From NCBI GenBank assembly GCA_934358955.1, contig CAKRLC010000040.1:1-21237 (forward strand): a stretch of DNA of 21,237 bases, written 5' to 3'. The notes beneath the pieces are model-generated. The model was not told the DNA's origin. It did not search any database and saw nothing but the letters and a program-made list of their open reading frames with translations. Made by a program: the position numbers and the translations under genes. Source of the stretch: an uncultured Roseburia sp. Its GTDB lineage: Bacteria > Bacillota > Clostridia > Lachnospirales > Lachnospiraceae. Below, piece after piece: positions 14,670-21,237 of this stretch; the stretch's first letter is position 1; every line of letters begins with the position of its first letter.

Positions 14670-14699
14670 TAAAGTAACACTTTACAGTTGTCTTGTCAA
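14670..14699 (-). promoter_or_regulatory. pncA promoter with dyad over the -10
   Basis: The minus strand has a perfect TTGACA (-35, 14694-14699) and a 17-nt spacer to a weak TACTTT (14671-14676). A perfect dyad TAAAGT-nnn-ACTTTA (14670-14684) covers that -10 region. A strong -35 with a poor -10 under a palindrome is what a repressor-controlled promoter often looks like. NiaR-type niacin control is a possible guess, but I did not match its site. Confidence 0.5.
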
Positions 14700-14910
14700 C
14701 CAACGTACTGGACACGCTTCACTCTTTCAGAGACTTATCAATATGTTTTTCACAATGAAAATGTTTTTTTCCTCAACGCAAAAAATTTTATTAATTATAT
14801 TGATATAAAATAATAAAAATCAGGTTAAATTCACGCAAAATATTAAAATTAATCAATAATACTGATAAAGTTTGTCAGTTTACGAAAGCTTTTATCTATG
14901 TTATTCTAGT

Positions 14911-14918
14911 GCTACAAT
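14911..14918 (+). promoter_or_regulatory. Extended -10 promoter of NSS transporter 2
   Basis: TGCTACAAT (TACAAT at 14913-14918) has the extended TGn element. No good -35 is present at 16-18 nt. It is similar to the -10 region of the first NSS gene (TGCTACACT). Confidence 0.5.
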
Positions 14919-14941
14919 CTATTTTAAGGGGATAACATTTT

Positions 14942-16333
14942 ATGGAAAAAAAGTCAAATCATTTTTCAGGACAGCTTGGCTTTGTCCTGGCCGCAGCCGG
15001 AAGTGCCGTAGGTGTTGGTAATTTATGGAGATTTCCATATCTTGCAGCCAAAGACGGGGGCGGTCTTTTTTTAATTATTTATTTTGTTTTGGTCATTACC
15101 TTCGGGTTTACACTTTTAACTTCTGACATTGCAATTGGACGCCGCACCAAAAAAAGTGCGATCGGTGCCTATACACAGATGCGTCCAAAGTGGAAATTCT
15201 TAGGCGTCCTGACATTCCTTGTTCCGGTTCTCATCATGACTTATTATGCTGTCATTGGCGGCTGGATCACAAAATATGCTGTTGTTTATCTGACCGGACA
15301 GTCTGAAGCGGCTGCCGGCGACGGCTATTTTACATCCTTTATCACTTCACCTGTATCACCGGTAATTTTTGCTCTCCTTTTTATGGGAGTAACTGCCGTT
15401 ATTGTATACAACGGTGTTGAAGATGGAATTGAAAAAGTATCCAAATGGATGATGCCGGTACTTCTCGTCCTTGTTGTCGTAATCTCTGTCTATTCTTTGA
15501 CACTGAAACATACCGATGCTTCCGGTGTGACCCGTACCGGTTGGCAGGGATTTATTTATTACCTGACACCAGACCTTGAAGGACTTACGGTTCAGAGATT
15601 CTTACAGATCCTGTTAGATGCAATGAGTCAGCTCTTCTTCTCTTTAAGTGTTTCCATGGGAATCATGATCACCTATGGTTCTTACGTAAAACCGGATGTA
15701 AACTTAAATAAAGCCGTCAATCAGATCGAGATTTTTGATACCGGAGTTGCTTTTCTTGCAGGCGCTATGATCATCCCGGCTGTATTTGTTTTCTCTGGTA
15801 CAGAAGGCATGGGCGCCGGACCAAGTCTGATGTTCGTTTCCCTTCCGAAGGTTTTTAATGCCATGGGAAAAGCTGGTATTGTTGTCGGCATTCTGTTTTT
15901 TGTAACTGCTATTTTTGCAACATTATCTTCCTGTATTTCTGTTTTGGAATCTATCACTGCAAACTGTATGGAAATTTTCCACTCAGGTAGAAAGAAAACA
16001 GTTCTTGTTTTATCTGTGATCTATCTTGCAGCTTCTGCCGTCATCACTTTAGGTTACAGCATCTTCTATTTCGAAGTGAAGCTTCCTAATGGATCTACCG
16101 GGCAGTTATTGGATATCATGGATTACATCAGCAATAGCGTTATGATGCCATTTATTGCATTTTTATCAACCATCCTGATCGGCTGGGTCGTATCACCGGA
16201 TTATGTCATCGATGAGATGGAACGAAGCGGTCACACCTTCCGAAGAAAACATCTCTATCGCATTATGATCCGCTATATTTCACCGGTACTGATGTTCATT
16301 CTGTTCCTTCAGTCAACGGGTGTCCTGTCATAA
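14942..16333 (+). CDS. Neurotransmitter:sodium symporter (NSS/SNF) family transporter 2
   Basis: 463 aa with about eleven membrane segments. The first helix reads GSAVGVGNLWRFPYLAAK, with NLWRFPY at 27-33, followed by the second-helix pattern TFGFTLLTSDIAIGRRTKKS. The family imports amino acids or related amines with Na+. It is slightly longer than transporter 1 because of extra loop residues (TLKHTDASGVTRTGWQG at about 187-203). AAGGGG lies 10 nt upstream of the ATG. It is monocistronic, ending before a palindromic repeat and a bidirectional terminator. It is probably a diverged paralogue of transporter 1 rather than a recent duplicate. Confidence 0.95.
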   Translation: MEKKSNHFSGQLGFVLAAAGSAVGVGNLWRFPYLAAKDGGGLFLIIYFVLVITFGFTLLTSDIAIGRRTKKSAIGAYTQMRPKWKFLGVLTFLVPVLIMTYYAVIGGWITKYAVVYLTGQSEAAAGDGYFTSFITSPVSPVIFALLFMGVTAVIVYNGVEDGIEKVSKWMMPVLLVLVVVISVYSLTLKHTDASGVTRTGWQGFIYYLTPDLEGLTVQRFLQILLDAMSQLFFSLSVSMGIMITYGSYVKPDVNLNKAVNQIEIFDTGVAFLAGAMIIPAVFVFSGTEGMGAGPSLMFVSLPKVFNAMGKAGIVVGILFFVTAIFATLSSCISVLESITANCMEIFHSGRKKTVLVLSVIYLAASAVITLGYSIFYFEVKLPNGSTGQLLDIMDYISNSVMMPFIAFLSTILIGWVVSPDYVIDEMERSGHTFRRKHLYRIMIRYISPVLMFILFLQSTGVLS

Positions 16334-16346
16334 AATGGATGAACAG

Positions 16347-16381
16347 ATGTAATAGGGAATTCAAGGAATTTCCTATTACAT
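16347..16381. repeat. Palindromic repeat, copy 2
   Basis: ATGTAATAGGGAATTC-AA-GGAATTTCCTATTACAT has 16-bp arms with one G-T wobble. It is clearly related to the perfect palindrome at 5851-5888 (same TAATAGGnAATTC core, same AA centre). Like that copy it abuts the A/T tract of an intrinsic terminator. Confidence 0.75.
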
Positions 16382-16450
16382 AAAAAACAGGCAGGAGCCT
16401 CGTATATATACTTAATTTTAAGTCTGTACGAAGCTCCTGCCTGTTTTTTT
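16382..16450. terminator. Bidirectional terminator
   Basis: AAAAAACAGGCAGGAGC and its complement form a perfect 17-bp stem, T-tracts included, with a further CGTA / TACG pairing inside. It lies between NSS transporter 2 (plus) and the NifX-SlyD fusion gene (minus). Confidence 0.92.
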
Positions 16451-16469
16451 ACTATCATTTCATCTTAAA

Positions 16470-17375
16470 TTAACAGATTTCCACAAGTTCAATTTTAAAG
16501 TTTAACTCTTTTCCTGCCATCTCATGATTTGCATCAAAAGTGATAATTCCGGCTTCTTTTGCTGCTACTGTAACAGGGAATGGCTGTCCCATTTCATTCT
16601 GCAGATAAACCTGCTGTCCTACTTCTAACTCCTCAGAGCCAGGTAACTGGCTGATCTCCACATTAAAAATAGCATTTGGATTCGGTAATCCATACGCTTC
16701 CTCCGGCATCAGATGTACATCAATGATCTGGCCAACTTCCATATCTGCCACTGCACGGTCAAATCCTTTGATCATCATGCCTGCACCACAAACAAATTCC
16801 AATGGTTCGTTGCGGTCATAAGAAGAATCAAACTTTGTTCCATCATTAAAGGTTCCTGTGTAATGAACTTTCAATGTCTTTCCTACGTTCTTTCCTTCGA
16901 TGTCATTTGCTGATCCACAGCCACCCTGGCATCCGCAGCCATGATCTCCACTTTCTTCGCCGTGTGAACCGCAGCCACAGCTATGTCCTTCTTCTTCATC
17001 ATGGTGATGTCCACATCCATGATCTCCGCAAGTATGGCCTTCCTCATGATGATCACAGGTCTGTCCTGCATCTGCAAGATTTCCATTCAGATAATCCTCT
17101 ACTGCCTGATCTGTATCCCCGGAAGCTCCTGAGCATACTTCAATTCCTGCCTCTGTAAGTGCATTGATCGCACCTCCGCCAATTCCGCCACAGATTAAAA
17201 CTTTTACGTCTTCATCCGCAAGAACTCCTGCTAATGCACCATGTCCTACTCCGTTAGAGCTGATCACTTCACTGGAAACTACTTTATTGTTTTCCACCTC
17301 ATATACTTTGAAGTTCTCTGTTCTTCCAAAGTGCTGGAAAACCTCCCCATTCTCATATGTTACTGCAATCTTCAT
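16470..17375 (-). CDS. NifX-like / His-Cys-rich / FKBP (SlyD-like) fusion protein
   Basis: 301 aa in three parts. Residues 1-100 are a NifX/NifB-C-terminal-type domain (MKIAVTYENGEVFQHFG start, LICGGIGGGAINAL near 60-73, then AVEDYLNG), a family that binds Fe-Mo or Fe-S clusters. Residues 105-155 form a hydrophilic linker with 8 Cys and 10 His in CG/HG-rich clusters, a clear metal-binding stretch. Residues 160-301 are an FKBP-type prolyl isomerase of SlyD architecture: GKTLKVHYTGTFNDGTKFDSS, then an inserted flap, then FDANHEMAGKELNFKIELVEI. SlyD in other bacteria binds Ni through a His/Cys-rich tail and helps hydrogenase maturation; here the metal-rich part precedes the FKBP domain. AGGGG lies 8 nt before the ATG. 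Codon flow is continuous with no frame break, so it is a real fusion. It sits 101 nt behind a metallochaperone-type GTPase and has its own strong promoter. The metal and client are unknown. Confidence 0.92.
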   Translation of the reverse strand: MKIAVTYENGEVFQHFGRTENFKVYEVENNKVVSSEVISSNGVGHGALAGVLADEDVKVLICGGIGGGAINALTEAGIEVCSGASGDTDQAVEDYLNGNLADAGQTCDHHEEGHTCGDHGCGHHHDEEEGHSCGCGSHGEESGDHGCGCQGGCGSANDIEGKNVGKTLKVHYTGTFNDGTKFDSSYDRNEPLEFVCGAGMMIKGFDRAVADMEVGQIIDVHLMPEEAYGLPNPNAIFNVEISQLPGSEELEVGQQVYLQNEMGQPFPVTVAAKEAGIITFDANHEMAGKELNFKIELVEIC

Positions 17376-17422
17376 TTTTCTTTCCCCTTCTTCTTTTTAT
17401 ACTATTGCACTATAAAATAATA

Positions 17423-17490
17423 TTCCTGTGCAAAGCCTGTCTTCTATTATAGCGAAAATACTGGTTTCTGGCAAGTTTACTGCACAGGAA
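17423..17490. repeat. 10-bp inverted repeat framing the fusion-gene promoter
   Basis: TTCCTGTGCA (17423-17432) and TGCACAGGAA (17481-17490) are perfect complements, 48 nt apart. One arm lies about 7-16 nt downstream of the expected start site and the other just upstream of the -35. The outer arm is inside the last codons of the GTPase gene. The placement suits a looping operator, but it may be chance. Confidence 0.5.
17446..17474 (-). promoter_or_regulatory. Promoter of the NifX-SlyD fusion gene
   Basis: TTGCCA (-35, 17469-17474; 5/6) has a 17-nt spacer to a perfect TATAAT (-10, 17446-17451). It is one of the best promoter matches in the window. The -35 nearly touches the stop codon of the GTPase gene. 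Confidence 0.75.
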
Positions 17491-18433
17491 AGCCTTCTCT
17501 GCATACAATATAGTTCTGAATCACTTTTTTCTGCAGCCCTTCGCCTATTACAATGATCACTGCCTGTCCTTTTTCGATCGGATTCGTTGTTATTCCGTTG
17601 TGCGTTGCATTTAACTGGATCCAGCTTCCATCTTCCTTTTCCAAAAATCCCTTCACACGGAACACTTCTCCACATTGCCTGTCATTCATTAGCATTTCAA
17701 CGGCTTCCATTAACTGCTGCTCCGTCATATCGACATTCATAAAATAAACGGATTCAAATCCCTTTTTCTCATCCATATCTGGCTTGCAATAGCTTTCCAT
17801 CTGATAGCCGGATTCAGTCAGGTTATCAAAATCCTGATTTGTCAACGCAAGCGTGCTTTTACGCAATACTTCCCTGTCCACCTTACGTAAACATTTTATA
17901 CGCTCTAATGCACGGTTTAAATGCATAACAGCTGCATCTGCCTGCTCCTTTGTCACTTCGTCTGCATGACTTAGAACGATTGCTCCCGCATTTGCCACTT
18001 CTGAAGCAAGAATATATTCTGCATCTTCGGACAGCTGTTCTTCCAGATTAGCATCCACGATCGCGATCACATTTCCAACTTCATACCATCTGTCTAACGG
18101 TTCTTCCCTTAATGCATCAAAAAATTCATCTACGTCAAAAATACCGGACGGCTCCACGATCACCCGGTCATAACCGCACATGCCCATTGCGATCAGCTTC
18201 GTTTTAAAACGCCTTCTGTGGCAGTCCGCATCGCAGCCTCCTGACACCATCTCCAGCTCACAATGATCTCCCATTAGATCCTGTAACAGCATCATGTCCA
18301 CATTCACTGCACCAAAATCATTTTCAAGAATTCCTATGTTCTCCCCCTTTGCCAAAAGATATTCTGCATATTTTTTCAGAAAAGTCGTCTTCCCTGCTCC
18401 TAAAAATCCTGTTATTAAGTCTATTTTTACCAT
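17477..18433 (-). CDS. CobW/COG0523-type G3E GTPase (putative metallochaperone)
   Basis: 318 aa. It has a P-loop GFLGAGKTT at 9-17, ENDFG at 37-41, EPSGIFD at 94-100 and a base-recognition SHAD at 155-158 in place of NKxD. The C-terminal third (about 225-310) resembles the CobW C-terminal beta domain (FRVKGFLEKEDG, IVIGEG). G3E GTPases such as UreG, HypB, CobW and ZNG1 hand metals to enzymes using GTP. The usual GCxCC metal site is altered here to GGC-DAD-CHRRR (C67, C71), a C-x3-C-H arrangement. The ATG overlaps the stop of the upstream hybrid kinase (ATGGTAA), with AAAGGA 9 nt before it, so translation is likely coupled. The NifX-SlyD fusion follows. The metal and target are not identifiable from sequence. 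Confidence 0.9.
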   Translation of the reverse strand: MVKIDLITGFLGAGKTTFLKKYAEYLLAKGENIGILENDFGAVNVDMMLLQDLMGDHCELEMVSGGCDADCHRRRFKTKLIAMGMCGYDRVIVEPSGIFDVDEFFDALREEPLDRWYEVGNVIAIVDANLEEQLSEDAEYILASEVANAGAIVLSHADEVTKEQADAAVMHLNRALERIKCLRKVDREVLRKSTLALTNQDFDNLTESGYQMESYCKPDMDEKKGFESVYFMNVDMTEQQLMEAVEMLMNDRQCGEVFRVKGFLEKEDGSWIQLNATHNGITTNPIEKGQAVIIVIGEGLQKKVIQNYIVCREGFPVQ

Positions 18434-21237
18434 GCTTCTGTGTCCTTTTCTAATAGCCAGCGTTCCAGCACCTCTTGCAGTTTCCGGATATCTAACGGCT
18501 TCGACATATGTTCATTCATCCCTGCATTCTTTGACTTCTGGATATCCTCGGCAAATGCATTCGCTGTCATTGCAATGATCGGCACCTTTTTGGCATCCGA
18601 TCTGTCAAGTGAGCGGATTGCCTCTGTCGCTTCGTAGCCATTCATGACCGGCATCTGGATGTCCATAAAAATCAGCTGGAAATATTGCTCTGGTTTACCC
18701 AGAAACATCTCCACTGCCGCTTTTCCATTCTCCGCGCGTGTTACCTTTGCACCTGTCATTTCAATGAGCTCGCTGGCAATTTCACTGTTTAAATCATTAT
18801 CTTCGACTAAAAGTACTTGTTTCCCCTTAAAATGATCATTCTGGATCTCACAAAGCCCGTTTTCCGGCTTGCTGTCAAAAGATACTTTTTCTTTCTGCTC
18901 GGTCTGTTCATCCTGAAGCTTTAAGAAAATCGAAATCGTAAATGTACTTCCCTTTCCCGGCTCACTTTCAATCTGGATCGTTCCATTCATCATATCCGCA
19001 ATATTTTTTGCAATTGCCATTCCCAGACCGGTTCCCTGGACTTTGGTTGTTCTCCTGGCATCTTCTCTTGTAAAAGGCTCAAAAATTATCTTTTGGAAAT
19101 CTTTGCTCATTCCAATGCCATTATCCCTGATTATAAATTTGTAACAACCGATTCCTTTTGATTTTGTTGGAATCTCTGAAACAAAAAATTCTATCCTTCC
19201 GCCGTCCGGTGTATACTTGATCGCATTGCTCATAATATTCATAATGAGCTGCTGGATACGAAGACTGTCACCTTTTACTTCCTCATGCTCCATCTGCTTA
19301 ATATGCACTTCAAAAGAATGTTTGTGGACCTCTATCCCGCTCCTTGTCAAATCTATGATATTATCCACAAACTCACACATGTTAAATGCTTCCTCAGATA
19401 AGGCGATCCTGCCACTTTCAATCTTAGACATATCCAGCACTTCATTGATCAGTCCCAATAAATGCTTGCTTGAGCTTGTGATCTTCGCCAGACAGTCTGT
19501 TATCTTCTCTCTGTCATCCACATGTGCGCCTGCAATCGCTGTCATTCCTACAATTGCATTCATTGGTGTACGGATATCATGTGACATATTAGAAAGAAAA
19601 TCTGATTTTGCCTGGTTTGCACGATTGGCTGTCTCATATGCCTCTTTCAGTGCCTTTCGCGATTCGATCTCCATTTTCTTGATCGGTGTGACATCCTGCG
19701 AAATAAAAAGAATCTTTTGCGGCTTTCCGTCCCTCCATGATAATGCCGATATCGCAATGGTCTTAAATCTGCTCTCATCCAATGTGCAATATTCAAACCG
19801 GTAAACATCATCCGGTGTCTTTAACAGTTTTTGCATATTTTCGATCGAAAATACTTCTTCTAACCGTCCTTCTCCGGAAATCATCTTATAAGTTGCACAA
19901 ACTGCTTCTATTATCTCCTGGTAGGAACCTCTTGTTGGATAGAACGGTCCTATTTTTTGGTCTAGCATCTCGTAAGTCTTCGTCTCTAAGTCAAAAACTG
20001 CATAGCTATCCACTATTTTGGCAGTTCCCTGAATGAGCATATCCATTGTTTCGTTCTTCCGCGTAAGTTCCTGGATCTGCTCTGCCTCCAGCTTTGCTTC
20101 CGTAATATCACGTATGTATACAAGTGCATAGTCCATCGATTCTGCCATCTCATCCAGTATGATCACATTCCGTACCCAGCGTTTTTCTCCATTTAATCGA
20201 ATCAGGCATTCCAGACTCACTTCATGATTGCCATCTGCGAATTTTTCCTTGACATAGTTTGTATCAAAAATCATTGCGACTGCTTTCTGATACTCTTCAC
20301 AGACGTAATACCGGATATAATGCTGGATCAAATCTTCCCATGTATTCATGCTGCCAAGTGCAGCAACCCGCTCATCCTCTTTTTTTACTGCATCAAAGCG
20401 GTTTTCTTTCAGGTTTACATAATATTCGCAAATATTTGCCTCTGTAAATGCCCTATGAAAAGCTTCTACCTTTTGCTTTTGTATTTTCTGCCTTTTCTTC
20501 CGTTCAATGTTGATTAAAATGCCTGCCATCCTGCGAGGTTTTCCATCAAGGCCTCTCTCCACTTCTCCGCAATCCCGAAACCATTGATAGGTTCCATCGC
20601 TTAACTGCATACGGTATTCAACAATATACTTTTTCTTCCCCGTGCAGTCCAGTAATGCTTCCTGTAGCTTTCTCTGTGCTTTTTCTTTGTCATCCGGATG
20701 CAGGCGGCTGGCCCAGCTTTCTATCTCATTCGGAAAATCAAGGATATCATGAAAACCAAGCATTCTTCGAAAATCATGACTATACACAATGGATTCACTT
20801 CCATCCGGCGCAATGTCAAGATACCAGTATGCAGCTTGCATAGCTTCACTTATCAGGTGCAGATTCTGCTGCATCCAGTCAATCTGAACAGACATGATCC
20901 AGAGCTGTTCGCCTCTTTCGTCCTCCGTATCCCGCTTCATCAGCCGCACATAAAGAGGAACCCCGTTCTTTGTCAGTATCCGACCTTCCCCTTCGCCCTG
21001 GATCTTTTTGAATCTCTCCACTTCCAGAAAAGAACGGTTCTCCCCGTAAAACATATTTTTCAAGGAACCTTTGGTTGTTTTCATAAACGTTTCAAGGCTA
21101 TAGCCCAGATTATATAAAAGAAAACCACTTACGTTGGAAATACTTAAGTTTTCATCATAATAACCTGCCATTAAGCCAACCGCATGATTACGGCAAATGA
21201 TGTCTCTTGCCAGATCATATTTTTCTTCGCTCAGACC
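18427..21237 (-). CDS. Multi-PAS hybrid sensor histidine kinase (5' end outside the window)
   Basis: 936 codons are visible. The frame stays open to the window edge, so the Met at 21171 is internal and the true start lies beyond. No membrane segment is seen in this part. Counting from that Met: PAS-like domains at about 1-100, 105-225 (ending in a PAC, DGTYQWFRDCGEVERGLDGK), 235-365 and 375-500. Then a HisKA helix with phospho-acceptor H531 (SHDIRTPMNAI), an HATPase_c domain (N645/N649, DNGIGM 683-688, GTGLGMAIAK 713-722), and a receiver domain (acidic pair E790/D791, phospho-site D837, T869, K891). No HPt domain is present. Several PAS domains suggest cytoplasmic ligand or redox sensing. It is unusual that such a kinase overlaps a metallochaperone GTPase gene by 7 nt; no separate response regulator is seen in the window. 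Confidence 0.93.
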   Translation of the reverse strand, partial: GLSEEKYDLARDIICRNHAVGLMAGYYDENLSISNVSGFLLYNLGYSLETFMKTTKGSLKNMFYGENRSFLEVERFKKIQGEGEGRILTKNGVPLYVRLMKRDTEDERGEQLWIMSVQIDWMQQNLHLISEAMQAAYWYLDIAPDGSESIVYSHDFRRMLGFHDILDFPNEIESWASRLHPDDKEKAQRKLQEALLDCTGKKKYIVEYRMQLSDGTYQWFRDCGEVERGLDGKPRRMAGILINIERKKRQKIQKQKVEAFHRAFTEANICEYYVNLKENRFDAVKKEDERVAALGSMNTWEDLIQHYIRYYVCEEYQKAVAMIFDTNYVKEKFADGNHEVSLECLIRLNGEKRWVRNVIILDEMAESMDYALVYIRDITEAKLEAEQIQELTRKNETMDMLIQGTAKIVDSYAVFDLETKTYEMLDQKIGPFYPTRGSYQEIIEAVCATYKMISGEGRLEEVFSIENMQKLLKTPDDVYRFEYCTLDESRFKTIAISALSWRDGKPQKILFISQDVTPIKKMEIESRKALKEAYETANRANQAKSDFLSNMSHDIRTPMNAIVGMTAIAGAHVDDREKITDCLAKITSSSKHLLGLINEVLDMSKIESGRIALSEEAFNMCEFVDNIIDLTRSGIEVHKHSFEVHIKQMEHEEVKGDSLRIQQLIMNIMSNAIKYTPDGGRIEFFVSEIPTKSKGIGCYKFIIRDNGIGMSKDFQKIIFEPFTREDARRTTKVQGTGLGMAIAKNIADMMNGTIQIESEPGKGSTFTISIFLKLQDEQTEQKEKVSFDSKPENGLCEIQNDHFKGKQVLLVEDNDLNSEIASELIEMTGAKVTRAENGKAAVEMFLGKPEQYFQLIFMDIQMPVMNGYEATEAIRSLDRSDAKKVPIIAMTANAFAEDIQKSKNAGMNEHMSKPLDIRKLQEVLERWLLEKDTEAW

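Larger units (their letters stand above)
14630..14941. other. 312-bp divergent, very AT-rich intergenic region
   Basis: This region lies between pncA (minus) and NSS transporter 2 (plus). It holds the pncA promoter/dyad (14670-14699), a highly AT-rich block (about 14755-14860), a short ACTGA...TCAGT dyad (14861-14879) and the NSS2 extended -10 (14911-14918). I see no coding signal. Confidence 0.7.

Noticed and set aside
19217..19804. Plus-strand open frame of 195 codons opposite the kinase
   Set aside because: It is antisense to the HisKA/HATPase region, with composition that mirrors the kinase codons.

Overview
The window looks like chromosomal DNA of a low-to-mid GC Clostridia, most likely a gut Lachnospiraceae. 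This is inferred from gene content (GlgX debranching enzyme, paired Na+-coupled NSS transporters, TraX-like membrane protein, LCP/CapA envelope genes, a PAS hybrid kinase of the type common in that family), from AT-rich intergenic regions with long bidirectional terminators, and from recurrent extended -10 promoters of the form TGTGCTAnnnT. I cannot name the species. I see no phage genes, insertion sequence, integrase or CRISPR array.

Layout, left to right. Bases 77-2034 (minus) hold a CorA-type Mg2+ channel and an EamA/DMT exporter. Bases 2035-2378 hold no intact gene, only hairpins and short coding-like scraps. Bases 2379-4760 (minus) are a two-gene envelope unit: an LCP-family transferase followed by a CapA-type lipoprotein. 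A TraX-family membrane protein (4990-5769) and pyrF (5962-6660) follow on the minus strand, separated by a strong terminator and a perfect palindromic repeat. At 6855 the plus strand begins with tRNA-Pro(CGG), its terminator, and at once a short-chain reductase that resembles the EF-P 5-aminopentanone reductase YmfI. A small XRE regulator (plus) then overlaps tail-to-tail with glgX (minus). A 50-residue single-span membrane protein (10663-10815) stands alone between its own promoter and terminator. A zinc-dependent alcohol dehydrogenase (minus) follows.

Bases 12222-16333 hold two paralogous NSS-family Na+ symporters (plus) around a minus-strand nicotinamidase and a broken ECF S-component gene (N-terminus missing, frameshift in an A6 run).

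The right end (16470 to the window edge, all minus) is the most unusual part. A large PAS/hybrid histidine kinase, whose start lies beyond the window, overlaps by 7 nt a CobW/COG0523-type G3E GTPase. The GTPase is followed by a three-part protein: a NifX-like domain, a linker with 8 Cys and 10 His, and an FKBP/SlyD-like prolyl isomerase. This last gene has its own near-consensus promoter, framed by a perfect 10-bp inverted repeat. Together these genes suggest an uncharacterised metal-sensing and metal-delivery module; that function is inference, while the domain architecture is read directly from the sequence.
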